From positions 62,001 through 126,000 of the forward strand of contig JAFWOY010000008.1 in the NCBI GenBank assembly GCA_017509755.1: a stretch of 64,000 nt of DNA, written 5' to 3'. Origin of the DNA: Bacteroidales bacterium. Its GTDB lineage: Bacteria; Bacteroidota; Bacteroidia; Bacteroidales; UBA932. How positions within the stretch are numbered: position 1 is the stretch's first letter; each line of letters opens with the position of its first letter. Positions 34,146 to 42,291 of this stretch are shown here, piece after piece. The notes beneath the pieces are model-generated. The model was not told the origin of the DNA and did not search any database. It worked only from the letters and a program-made list of their open reading frames with translations. The translations under genes and the position numbers were made by a program.

Positions 34146-34784
34146 TTACCAACGGTTATAGTGTATTTTGTCGGGGTCCCATTTCTGTTTCGGCTCCGGG
34201 TTTTCAGCCGGATAGCCGACCGGAACGATGGCCAGCGGACAGACAGTCTCGGGCAGGCCGAGATACGCCTTGATGCGTTCCACGCTCTTTTCATTGGGAT
34301 AGCAGGAGAGCCATACGGCGCCCAGGTCGAGAGCCGTGGCGGCCAGCAGCAGATTCTCCGTCGCGGCGGAGCAGTCCTCATACCAATAATGATTGGGGAT
34401 GACTTCCTGCTGGGCATCGGCAGCGGCATCGTGCGGCTTGCGCAGGCGGGTCGTTTCACCGCAGACGATGATGACGGCCCCAGCCGTGGTGACCATCGAT
34501 TTGTGACGTTCGCCTTCATAAAGGCCCGCCTTGACCTCGTCGTCCGTAATGACTACGAAACGCCAGGGCTGGATATTGGCGGCCGTCGGCGCAGCCATCG
34601 CGGCGTCGAGCAGCGTATTGATTTGCTCCTCTGAAAGTTTCTCGCCCGTAAAAGCCCGGATGCTGGTCCGCGCCTTGATGACTTCGAGTGCCCCCTTCTG
34701 GGCAGGCTGTGGATCATTGCCCGTGCAGGAAGTGCCCAGCAGGACGATTGCTGCAAGTGCTAAAAAGGAAAACAATTTTTTCAT
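34146..34784 (-). CDS. Nitroreductase-family flavoprotein with lipoprotein signal
   Basis: 212 residues. Residues 1-20 form a lipoprotein signal (LAAIVLLGTSC). The rest is a short nitroreductase fold: ARTSIRAFTGEKLSEEQINT for FMN phosphate contact, APTAANIQPWRFVVITDDE, and LAATALDLGAVWLSCYPNE near the end. Nitroreductases are usually cytosolic FMN/NAD(P)H enzymes; export would separate it from cytosolic NAD(P)H, so the electron donor is unclear. The ATG overlaps the stop of the upstream gene (ATGA), so translation is coupled to the beta-propeller lipoprotein. The substrate is unknown. Confidence 0.85.
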   Translation of the reverse strand: MKKLFSFLALAAIVLLGTSCTGNDPQPAQKGALEVIKARTSIRAFTGEKLSEEQINTLLDAAMAAPTAANIQPWRFVVITDDEVKAGLYEGERHKSMVTTAGAVIIVCGETTRLRKPHDAAADAQQEVIPNHYWYEDCSAATENLLLAATALDLGAVWLSCYPNEKSVERIKAYLGLPETVCPLAIVPVGYPAENPEPKQKWDPDKIHYNRW

Positions 34785-36673
34785 GGGTTAAAGCGATGGG
34801 TATTGAATACAATGAATTCTGTATTATTGAACATTTCCGTATCTTTCATCAGAAGGATCCGGTCTCCGGAAGAAAAGGCAAGCAGGTTGAGGACTTGCCG
34901 GAACCTGACACTGCTCTTAAACAGGATTTCTGCTTTTGTGTTGTCCACGAGCTGCAGCGTACCGTTATCCAAAACAAACGAACGGATATCACCGGCAGCC
35001 TGTCCTCCGCAGAAATCCCCGCTCACACCCCAGGGGTTGGTCTTGAAAGGGGGCGTAAAGGAATCATCGTCCAGATTGAGAATGCTCAGTCCGGACTGTG
35101 CACAGATAAGCACCTGATTCCGCAAACGGCACGGCCGGAAATAAGTCATTTGCGTGAACCGCATGCACACCTCCCCATTTTCAAGGGTAACAGGAAGTTG
35201 AAAAGTGCTGTAAGACCCATCCAGCGCGTTGAAGCAATAGACATAGCGGGAAGGACTGTCCGACAAACCCAGAAAACGATTGCGCGTATGGTCCAGATAG
35301 ACCTGCGATAACTGCCAACCCGCATCATCTGAACCTGCCATCTGTTCCATGTCCGGAAAAGACATCTCATCATTCTTCCGGCTATCAAGGATACGCCAGT
35401 ACCGCTTGCCATTGTCATCTTTTGTCAGCAACAGACCGAGACCATTGTCTGCAAAGTGTAGTTGGAAGGGGTACTTGGAGGGATCGACGAAAGGCTTGTC
35501 GCGCACCCGGATGATCTTTTGCTGGTGTCCGGTTTCTGCATCCAGGACAACGATCAGCCGCCCGGCCTGGTTGATGAGATAGAGACAGTCATTGTAATAA
35601 TTGTAGGCCATCCAGTCCGGCGGGAAAGAAAGATCGAACTGTGTAAGGATATCCAGCGTATGCATGTCCATCTTGCAGACTCTGTCGGGTGATTTCATAA
35701 CAATCCACATCCAGTTCTCATCTGCCGAAAGACAGGTAGCGGTCATCCTTCCTTCGACAGTCCTGAAACTGTCGCCGATCAGGAACGGAATCGAATCCCG
35801 GAATGTCACGCCATCCCGGTTCAGCGATTCTGCTTCAACCAGCACAGAGCCCTTGTAATCTCCCCCCTCACCAAGGTTGAAAGAATAGCTCCGATATTCC
35901 TTGTCCACAGGAGTGGCTTTCCTGATTTCCCAACCGGCCCGGTGCATCTGCCGGACATTCGTAACCGGCCGACTGAAATGGAGGTCCAAGATGACGCCGC
36001 CATCCCCGTCCGCAGCATTCCTGTCAAAAGCATCCCAGGACTCGATGCGGATGGGGACGTGCAGGACTAATTTGAGCGTCAGCGTGTCATCCTGGGACAA
36101 TACCCGGAAACTGCGCATCAGCGTATCACCCGCGAACAGGTTCTCCGGAAAATCCCACGAATAGTACAGGAACGTATCTCCCTTTCCACTGCGTGTTTCA
36201 ATCGTCATCTCCCCGGGATCATCCTCTACCCACCAATCCCAATTGGACTCAAGGCGGACGCTGTTTCTCCCTTTTGTCTTCGAAGTCTCGAAAATGGCCG
36301 GACTTCCGTCTTTGATGCGTATGTAAGAAGGTTCTTTTTTCAGGACGGCCGTATAATATACGGTCTTGTCCGCCTCGACATCAAAGCGGAAGATGGCATC
36401 GACAAACCCGTCGCAATGGACAAAAAGGCGGACGACACCCACCGCCAGACGTTCTAGAAGCAAAGAGCCGTCATCCCCGTTCTGGTGAATATAATCATTG
36501 CTCCCTACCCCGATCAAAACAAGCTGCAGCGGAGTGCCGGATTCATCCGTAAACAGGACGCAGAGATTTCCCTTTTCTTCAGCATGTTCCAGCTCGTGCC
36601 GGTTACAGGAAAACGATCCCGCGCAGAGCAGCAGAAGAAAGAAAACCCAGCGTATGGAACGTAGATTCTGCAT
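34781..36673 (-). CDS. Lipoprotein with beta-sandwich repeats and a C-terminal beta-propeller-like region
   Basis: 630 residues from ATG 36673, chosen because it gives a lipoprotein signal (FFLLLLCAGSFSC); the frame runs on upstream into the reductase gene. Visible parts: a small carboxypeptidase-regulatory-like region ~30-105 (LCVLFTDESGTPLQLVLIGV ... VYYTAVLKK), a BACON-like segment ~110-200 (NSVRLESNWDWWVEDDPGEM), an Ig-like segment, and from ~310 a run of about six strand repeats with Asp/Gly turns (MWIVMKSPDRVCKMDMHTLD, LYLINQAGRLIVVLDAETG) like a six-bladed propeller. The base composition looks less GC-rich than its neighbours. The function is unknown; binding at the cell surface is likely. 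Confidence 0.65.
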   Translation of the reverse strand: MQNLRSIRWVFFLLLLCAGSFSCNRHELEHAEEKGNLCVLFTDESGTPLQLVLIGVGSNDYIHQNGDDGSLLLERLAVGVVRLFVHCDGFVDAIFRFDVEADKTVYYTAVLKKEPSYIRIKDGSPAIFETSKTKGRNSVRLESNWDWWVEDDPGEMTIETRSGKGDTFLYYSWDFPENLFAGDTLMRSFRVLSQDDTLTLKLVLHVPIRIESWDAFDRNAADGDGGVILDLHFSRPVTNVRQMHRAGWEIRKATPVDKEYRSYSFNLGEGGDYKGSVLVEAESLNRDGVTFRDSIPFLIGDSFRTVEGRMTATCLSADENWMWIVMKSPDRVCKMDMHTLDILTQFDLSFPPDWMAYNYYNDCLYLINQAGRLIVVLDAETGHQQKIIRVRDKPFVDPSKYPFQLHFADNGLGLLLTKDDNGKRYWRILDSRKNDEMSFPDMEQMAGSDDAGWQLSQVYLDHTRNRFLGLSDSPSRYVYCFNALDGSYSTFQLPVTLENGEVCMRFTQMTYFRPCRLRNQVLICAQSGLSILNLDDDSFTPPFKTNPWGVSGDFCGGQAAGDIRSFVLDNGTLQLVDNTKAEILFKSSVRFRQVLNLLAFSSGDRILLMKDTEMFNNTEFIVFNTHRFNP

Positions 36674-36678
36674 CCGGC

Positions 36679-38052
36679 TTATCCCAAATCCTTGACCAAC
36701 TTGTGAATCTTGCGCATCTGGTCGGGGATGCGGATGCGCTGCGGGCACTTGGGGACGCAGACATTGCAGGCTACGCAATTGGAAGCGTCAGTGCCTTGTG
36801 CGAGGGTCGCATAGCGCTTGAGGAACGCTTTCTTCTTCTCTTTGAAGTCTTTGTCCTTCTTGTTCTTGGGATCGGGCAGCATCAGCTCGTCGCTGAGCGC
36901 GTTATAGACGCCGAAAACGCCCGGGATCTCCACGCCGCGCGGGCAAGGCATACAATAACGGCAGGCCGTGCACGGGATATGGGGATTGGCATTGTAGAGC
37001 CGGGCCATCTCCAGCATGTAGGCATTGTCTTCCGCCGTCATCGGCTTGAAATGGCTGAAGGTATAGACGTTCTCCATGAGCTGCTGCATGTTCGACATAC
37101 CACTGAGCGTGCACATCACGGCCGCGGGCGTCGAGGCAAAAGTCAGTGCGGCCGCCGCCGGTGTGAACTGCGGGAATCGCTGCTGAATGCGGGCCTTCAG
37201 CCCGTCCGAAACATTGGCCAGCGCGCCGCCGCGGATGGGCTCCATGATGACGACCGGGATGTTCTTCTCGGCCAGCATTTTGTAGAGCGTTTCCGAATCG
37301 CAGGGTTCGTTGCTGTCCTCAAGCGGCATGTCCTTCCAGTCCACATAATTCATCTGGATCTGCACGAATTCCCACGTGTAAGGCAGGGCCAGCAACTGGC
37401 GGAGCGCCTCGTTCGAACCGTGGAACGAGAAACCCAGGTGACGGATCACACCTTTTTTCTTCTGCTCCAGCAGCCAATCCAGCAGCCCGTTGTCCTTGAA
37501 CCGGTGGTTGAAGTCGGCCATATCGGAGATGGAGTGCAACAGGAAATAATCGAAATAGGTGGTGCGTAGATTCTTCAGCGACCGGGCGAACATCTCCTTG
37601 CAGGCCGTCAGGTCGGCATTGGAGAAACTCGACATCTTCGTGGCGAGGAAATAGCTCTCACGCTTGTGCTTGCTGAGAGCCTCTCCCGTCGCGCGCTCCG
37701 AATCGCCATAAGCCGGGGCCGTGTCGAAATAGTTGATGCCGTGTTCGAGGGCATAGTCGATCATCTGGTTGATCTGCTCCTGGTCGAGGGGCGCGCGGCG
37801 GCCGGCGCCGGCTTTGCGCGGGAAGCGCATGCAACCCATGCCGAGAAGGCTGATGCTCTCGCCGTTCAGGCTCTTCCAAGTGCGGTGTATGACCTGGTCG
37901 CCTTTCGCGGGCTCGGTGAATTTCTGCTGTGCGGGATTCAAGCCGGCCATTTTCAAGGGCGCAGCGACAAGGGAACTGGAAGCGGCAAGGCCTGCCCCTG
38001 CCAGCATCATGGCGCGGATGGCCTCGCGCCGGGACATGTTGTTCTTATCCAT
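36679..38052 (-). CDS. Tat-exported aldo/keto reductase with C-terminal 4Fe-4S domain
   Basis: 457 residues from ATG 38052. Residues ~5-31 read MSRREAIRAMMLAGAGLA, a twin-arginine signal, so the folded protein is exported. The barrel has AKR features: MGCMRFPR, NYFDTAPAYGDSERATGEAL (catalytic Asp and Tyr), a Lys in YFLATKMS, and DYFLLHSISDM (catalytic His region). After ~365 comes CTACRYCMPCPRGVEIPG and, ~70 residues on, CVACNVCVPKCPQRIRIP, two ferredoxin-type cysteine clusters. Reduction of an aldehyde or ketone with electrons passing through Fe-S is inferred. It is 10 bases after galM and 5 bases before the lipoprotein gene. Confidence 0.9.
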   Translation of the reverse strand: MDKNNMSRREAIRAMMLAGAGLAASSSLVAAPLKMAGLNPAQQKFTEPAKGDQVIHRTWKSLNGESISLLGMGCMRFPRKAGAGRRAPLDQEQINQMIDYALEHGINYFDTAPAYGDSERATGEALSKHKRESYFLATKMSSFSNADLTACKEMFARSLKNLRTTYFDYFLLHSISDMADFNHRFKDNGLLDWLLEQKKKGVIRHLGFSFHGSNEALRQLLALPYTWEFVQIQMNYVDWKDMPLEDSNEPCDSETLYKMLAEKNIPVVIMEPIRGGALANVSDGLKARIQQRFPQFTPAAAALTFASTPAAVMCTLSGMSNMQQLMENVYTFSHFKPMTAEDNAYMLEMARLYNANPHIPCTACRYCMPCPRGVEIPGVFGVYNALSDELMLPDPKNKKDKDFKEKKKAFLKRYATLAQGTDASNCVACNVCVPKCPQRIRIPDQMRKIHKLVKDLG

Positions 38053-38062
38053 GGAATTGAAT

Positions 38063-39049
38063 TTATATGATTTCAAAACGATAAATGGTATTCTGGGTAT
38101 AGGTTTCGCCCGGGCGAAGCACCGTGGAAGGGAAGTCCGGATGATTGGGCGAGTCGGGGAAATGCTGCGTCTCCAGCACGACACCGCAGTCCGGGCGGCC
38201 GGTATAGAGCTGCAAGCCCGGCTGGTCCGTGTAGATTTTCAGCAGAATCCCGGTAGCGGGTTCACAAAGCTCGACCGCCGGCTCTCCGGAACCGCCGCGC
38301 AGGACGAAATTGTGGTCGAATTCGGGTGTCACCGGCTTTCCGGCGCGGAAATCGAACGGTGTTCCCTCAACCGGCGCAATCTCTCCGGTCGGAATCAGTT
38401 CGGCATCAACCGGCGTATAGGAATCCGCCTTGATCTTCAGGATATGGGACGTTGTCAGGCCTTCTCCGCTGCCGTGGAGATTAAACCAGGCGTGCAGGGT
38501 CGGATTGAGGATTGTGGGTTTGTCGCTTACTGCGGCGTACTGCAGCACCAACTCGTTCTTGTCCGTCAGCGTGCAGAGCACGGAAATCTCCAGATTGCCC
38601 GGGTAACCTTCCTCGCCGTCGGGCGAGATGCGCGTCATCAAAAGGGAGCATTCCGATACGGGAACCAGCGTCCACTCCTGCTTGTCAAAGCCGGCCCGCC
38701 CGCCGTGCAGATGATTATCTCCCTCATTGACAGATAATTGATACGTATATCCATCCAGCTCGAAACGGCCGTCGGCAATCCGGTTGCCGAAGCGGCCGAC
38801 AATCGGCTGGCGGTAATCCGGATCCGTCTGGCAGGCTGCCGCATCTGCACAGCCCCACACGACATTCTTCATCGTTCCGTCTTTCGCAGGCACTTCCAGC
38901 CGCAGGAGCCGGCCGCCCGTCGTGCAGAAAGTGGCGGTCATCCCGTTCTCGTTGCGGATGGTGAAGACCTGCTCCGGAGCTGCCTTACGGCAAGCCGGGA
39001 GCAGCAGCGACAAGGCCAAAACGGCGCAAAATATTTTGATTATCCTCAT
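38063..39049 (-). CDS. galM: Aldose 1-epimerase (galactose mutarotase), lipoprotein
   Basis: 328 residues from ATG 39049, which gives a lipoprotein signal (FCAVLALSLLLPAC). Mutarotase motifs: YRQPIVGRFGNRIADGRFEL (NRI loop), SVNEGDNHLHGGRAGFDKQEW with the catalytic His, and TLHAWFNLHGSGEG with the second His; Glu near the end sits in PDCGVVLETQHFPDSPNHPDF. It converts between alpha and beta anomers of hexoses such as galactose. A lipoprotein form, rather than the usual cytosolic one, fits the other exported enzymes of this cluster. It is the first gene of the minus-strand operon and is divergent from the GH2 gene. Confidence 0.93.
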   Translation of the reverse strand: MRIIKIFCAVLALSLLLPACRKAAPEQVFTIRNENGMTATFCTTGGRLLRLEVPAKDGTMKNVVWGCADAAACQTDPDYRQPIVGRFGNRIADGRFELDGYTYQLSVNEGDNHLHGGRAGFDKQEWTLVPVSECSLLMTRISPDGEEGYPGNLEISVLCTLTDKNELVLQYAAVSDKPTILNPTLHAWFNLHGSGEGLTTSHILKIKADSYTPVDAELIPTGEIAPVEGTPFDFRAGKPVTPEFDHNFVLRGGSGEPAVELCEPATGILLKIYTDQPGLQLYTGRPDCGVVLETQHFPDSPNHPDFPSTVLRPGETYTQNTIYRFEII

Positions 39050-39065
39050 AGAATCCGTATATTTG
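39035..39065 (+). promoter_or_regulatory. Promoter of the GH2 operon
   Basis: TTTG at 39035-39038 and TATATTTG at 39058-39065 are spaced by 19 bases, a full match. The -33 lies inside galM's first codons. The start near 39069 gives a leader of about 15 bases. Confidence 0.8.
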
Positions 39066-39076
39066 ATAGATAAATC

Positions 39077-39084
39077 CAAAGATA
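39077..39084 (-). promoter_or_regulatory. Possible -7 box of the galM operon
   Basis: Minus-strand TATCTTTG matches TAnnTTTG, touching the GH2 start codon, and gives galM a leader of about 24 bases. No -33 match is visible inside the GH2 gene. Confidence 0.45.
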
Positions 39085-40889
39085 TGAAAAAATTGGCATA
39101 TTTCCTTCTCCTGCTCGGTCTGTGTCCGTTTTTTACAGCTACGGCGCAGTCCTGGCAGCCGGCTGGCGACCACATCCGTACCCCCTGGGCCGACCAGGTG
39201 AATCCGGCCGCGCCCCTGCCCGAATACCCACGCCCGCTGATGCAACGGGCGGAGTGGATGAACCTCAACGGCCTGTGGGATTATGCCGTGTTACCCTGCG
39301 ACCAGGCGTATGCGAAACCGGACGGCCAGATTCTCGTCCCCTATTGCATTGAATCGAGCCTCTCCGGGGTCGGCCGGACAGTCGGCGCAGACAACAACCT
39401 TTGGTACAGCCGCCGCTTTGCCTTGCCCAAACATTGGAAAGGCCAGCGCGTCCTGCTGCATTTCGGCGCCGTGGACTGGCGGGCCGACATCTGGGTGAAC
39501 GGCATCAAGGCCGGCTCGCACACCGGTGGCTACACGCCCTTCCACATAGACATCACCGACGCCTTGCAAGCCGGCGACAATACGCTGCTCATCAAAGTCT
39601 GGGACGGTACCGACACCGGTTTCCAGCCGCGCGGCAAGCAAGTTTCCAAACCGAGCGGTATCTGGTACACTTCTGTCACCGGTATCTGGCAGACCGTCTG
39701 GCTGGAGCCTGTCTCCCAGCAGCATATCGAGAACCTGCGGATTACCCCCGACCTTGACGCACGCTGCTTCCGCATCCTGGCCGAAGGCGTGGAGCGCGGC
39801 CTGGTGGAAATCGCGCTGAAAGCGGAGGGACGCACCGTGGCTACGGCCCGCGCGCTGGCAGGTGCCGAAGCCGAAATCCAGGTACCCGATCCCCACTGCT
39901 GGACTCCGGACGACCCGTTCCTTTACGACTTGGAAGTCCGCCTGCTGGCAGACGGGAAACTGATCGACAAGGTACAGAGCTACTGTGCCATGCGCAAGAT
40001 CGGCATGGCGGCCGGCAAAGACGGCATCCTGCGCTTGACCCTCAACGACAAACCCATCTTCCAATACGGCCCGTTGGATCAGGGCTGGTGGCCGGACGGT
40101 CTCTACACGGCTCCGACCGACGAAGCGCTGGCTTTCGACATCCAGAAAACCAAAGACTGGGGATTCAACCTGATCCGCAAACACGTCAAGGTGGAACCTG
40201 CCCGCTGGTATTACCACTGCGACCGGCTCGGCATCCTTGTCTGGCAGGACATGCCCAGCGGCGACCTCCACGGCAGCTGGCAGAACACCCGCTGGTACCA
40301 GGGCACAGAATTCGTCCGCAGCGCCGCCTCCGAAGCCTGTTACCGCAAAGAGTGGCAGGAGATCATGGACTATCTTTACAGCGAGCCCTGCATCGTGGCC
40401 TGGGTCCCCTTCAACGAAGGATGGGGCCAGTTCAAGACCCTTGAGATCACGACCTGGACCAAACAGCACGATCCGTCCCGCCTGGTCAATTCAGCCAGCG
40501 GCGGCAACCATTTCCTCGCGGCCGGGGACATCCTCGACCTGCACAACTATCCGCAGCCCGACCTGTATCTCTATGATGCGAAGCGGGTGAATGTGCTGGG
40601 CGAATACGGCGGCATCGGCATGCCCGTAGAGGGACATCTCTGGACGCCCGACCGCAACTGGGGCTATATCAAGTTCGCCAGCCCGAAAGAGGTGACCGAC
40701 GAATATGTGAAATACGCCCGCCAGCTCCAGGAGATGATAGCCCGCGGCTTTTCAGCGGCCATCTATACCCAGACCACCGACGTCGAGATTGAAGTCAACG
40801 GCCTGATGACCTACGACCGGAAAGTCGATAAGGTGGATATCCCCCGCATCCGCGCGGTCAACCAGGAAGTCATTCAAACCCTGCCATAA
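39084..40889 (+). CDS. Secreted glycoside hydrolase family 2 protein (beta-galactosidase-like)
   Basis: 601 residues: Sec signal (YFLLLLGLCPFFTATAQ), jelly-roll domain ~25-215 (GLWDYAVLP, LLHFGAVDWRADIWVNG, GGYTPFHIDITDALQAGDN), Ig-like domain to ~300, and TIM barrel to the end. The acid/base is Glu445 in VPFNEGWGQF and the nucleophile is Glu507 in VLGEYGGIG. Length is short because the domains after the barrel are absent. Many relatives with this plan cleave beta-galactosides or beta-glucuronides; specificity cannot be read safely. A full promoter precedes it, and the next gene overlaps by one base (TAATG). Confidence 0.93.
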   Translation: MKKLAYFLLLLGLCPFFTATAQSWQPAGDHIRTPWADQVNPAAPLPEYPRPLMQRAEWMNLNGLWDYAVLPCDQAYAKPDGQILVPYCIESSLSGVGRTVGADNNLWYSRRFALPKHWKGQRVLLHFGAVDWRADIWVNGIKAGSHTGGYTPFHIDITDALQAGDNTLLIKVWDGTDTGFQPRGKQVSKPSGIWYTSVTGIWQTVWLEPVSQQHIENLRITPDLDARCFRILAEGVERGLVEIALKAEGRTVATARALAGAEAEIQVPDPHCWTPDDPFLYDLEVRLLADGKLIDKVQSYCAMRKIGMAAGKDGILRLTLNDKPIFQYGPLDQGWWPDGLYTAPTDEALAFDIQKTKDWGFNLIRKHVKVEPARWYYHCDRLGILVWQDMPSGDLHGSWQNTRWYQGTEFVRSAASEACYRKEWQEIMDYLYSEPCIVAWVPFNEGWGQFKTLEITTWTKQHDPSRLVNSASGGNHFLAAGDILDLHNYPQPDLYLYDAKRVNVLGEYGGIGMPVEGHLWTPDRNWGYIKFASPKEVTDEYVKYARQLQEMIARGFSAAIYTQTTDVEIEVNGLMTYDRKVDKVDIPRIRAVNQEVIQTLP

Positions 40890-41662
40890 TGAAACGTTTT
40901 TTTACCATCCTTACCGCAACGCTCCTGCTGCTTCCGGCTTGCACGGACAACGATTCCATCCGTACCGAGAACCTTTCGCTGAACGATGAAACGCCCTTCA
41001 GCGAAGGAAGCCAGTTCAGTCTCAACCTGGATTTCAATGTGGATTTCCCCGTTTCCGGTTTTGAGAAAGAAGAGCTGGCCCAGGTCCGCAAGACCATCCG
41101 GAAAGCGTGTTTCGGCGATGCCTATGCCGACTTCACGGCTCCCGTCAAAGAATTGGCGCAGGCTGTACGCGACGAGTATGCGGCGGATTACGTCAGTTCG
41201 AACGAATCATTCCTCCGGGATATGGAAATCACCGAAGCGGAGGCCAACAACCTCAACTGGAGTTTCGACATCAAGGGCTCTTTCGGTGAAACCTACGGGG
41301 ACTATATCAACTATATCGTGGAACGCTATGACTATATGGGCGGCGCCCATGGCATATACGGCCTCTTCCCCATCGTGTTCGACCGCAAGACCGGCCAGAC
41401 GGTCACCGCCGAGGTCTTCACCAACGGCGTCAGCCGCGAGCGGCTGACCGAACTCATCGACCAGCACAAGTTCGACGAACTCGAAGACATGATCGATGAC
41501 GATATCAACCGCGAAGACATCTTCTATGTAGAAGTCATCGAACCGAGTAATTACTTCTCCGTCGGGGAGAAAGGCCTGACTTATTATTACCAGCCCTACG
41601 ACGTGGCCCCCTACGTCATCGGCCTCATTACTATTACAATTCCCTGGGAGGAAATGCGATGA
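40889..41662 (+). CDS. DUF3298/DUF4163 (RsiV-like) lipoprotein
   Basis: 257 residues with a lipoprotein signal (TLLLLPAC). After an acidic stretch, residues ~90-170 match the DUF4163 part and the rest matches DUF3298: SFGETYGDYINYIVERYDYM then GGAHGIYGLFPIVFDRKTG and TVTAEVFTNGVSRERLTELI, ending with the closing YYQPYDVAPYVIGLITITIP strand. These domains also form the extracytoplasmic part of the anti-sigma factor RsiV, which binds lysozyme, but there is no transmembrane helix or sigma-binding end here. Start overlaps the GH2 stop; the next gene overlaps by four bases. Its function is unknown. Confidence 0.85.
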   Translation: MKRFFTILTATLLLLPACTDNDSIRTENLSLNDETPFSEGSQFSLNLDFNVDFPVSGFEKEELAQVRKTIRKACFGDAYADFTAPVKELAQAVRDEYAADYVSSNESFLRDMEITEAEANNLNWSFDIKGSFGETYGDYINYIVERYDYMGGAHGIYGLFPIVFDRKTGQTVTAEVFTNGVSRERLTELIDQHKFDELEDMIDDDINREDIFYVEVIEPSNYFSVGEKGLTYYYQPYDVAPYVIGLITITIPWEEMR

Positions 41663-42129
41663 AGAAACAATTGACCATCAACTATGAAGAGTACGCCGCG
41701 CAGAAAGAGCTGCCCGCTGCGGACCGCGCCTTGCTCAACGATGCGATTGACGCCCTGAAAGGTTCTTATGCCCCCTACTCCCGTTTCAATGTAGGCGCAG
41801 CGGTCCGGTTGGCCGACGGCACTGTCGTCAAAGGCGCAAATCAGGAAAACGCCGCTTTTCCTTCCGGTCTGTGTGCCGAACGGACGGCAATGTTCGCCGC
41901 CAGCGCCCAGCATCCGGGTGTGCCGTTCGAGGCGATTGCGGTGGTCTGCGCCCGCGAAGGACAGTTGATGGCCAACCCGGGGTCGCCCTGCGGCGCCTGC
42001 CGCCAGGTGATGGCCCAGTACGAACGGGAAGCCGGCAAACCGCTGCACATCATCCTGGGCAGCGGCGCGACCATCTACACGCTGGATGGCGTGGAGTCAC
42101 TTATGCCATTTGTATTCAACGATTTATAA
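41659..42129 (+). CDS. cdd: Cytidine deaminase
   Basis: Converts cytidine and deoxycytidine to uridines in pyrimidine salvage. The 156-residue protein has the Zn site C72-A-E74 in GLCAERTAMFAAS and PCGACRQ with Cys111/Cys114, plus FNVGAAVRLADGTVV and GANQENAAFPSG for substrate contacts. It is a little longer than the ~135-residue tetrameric class because of an amino-terminal extension of ~25 residues. The ATGA overlap with the lipoprotein couples it to the GH2 operon, though it is cytosolic. Confidence 0.95.
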   Translation: MKKQLTINYEEYAAQKELPAADRALLNDAIDALKGSYAPYSRFNVGAAVRLADGTVVKGANQENAAFPSGLCAERTAMFAASAQHPGVPFEAIAVVCAREGQLMANPGSPCGACRQVMAQYEREAGKPLHIILGSGATIYTLDGVESLMPFVFNDL

Positions 42130-42162
42130 AATGAAAAACGCCTTCAGGTCCGGGCACAAAGA

Positions 42163-42262
42163 AAGGGTAAGCTGGATATATCGCACCGCTACAACCACCT
42201 ACCCTTGCTGCGGTCAAGCCCTGGGGGAGTTCAGTGGGAGCTGGTCGTATATGACTTACCCC
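42163..42262 (-). ncRNA. ffs: Signal recognition particle RNA (small bacterial type)
   Basis: On the minus strand an ~100-base RNA whose ends pair (GGGGTAAG with CTTACCC) carries the SRP helix-8 core: GAACTCCCCCAGG ... AGCAAGGGTAGG, matching the domain IV sequence that Ffh recognises. The tip reads GCUUGACCGC where most bacteria have a GGAA tetraloop. The predicted start from the -7 box at 42267-42274 falls at the first paired base. A U-rich stretch follows the 3' end. Exact ends are estimated. Confidence 0.8.
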
Positions 42263-42266
42263 GGCA

Positions 42267-42274
42267 CAAAGGTA
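42267..42274 (-). promoter_or_regulatory. -7 box of the SRP RNA gene
   Basis: Minus-strand TACCTTTG is an exact -7 match, identical to that of tRNA-Phe, and places the start at about 42263, where the RNA's paired end begins. A TTTG lies 23 bases upstream, slightly too far, near the mnmA start codon. Confidence 0.6.
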
Positions 42275-42291
42275 CACATTTTTTTGAATAA

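Noticed and set aside
40889..41662. DUF3298 lipoprotein as an RsiV anti-sigma factor
   Set aside because: It has a lipobox instead of a membrane helix with a cytosolic sigma-binding end, and no sigma gene is near.
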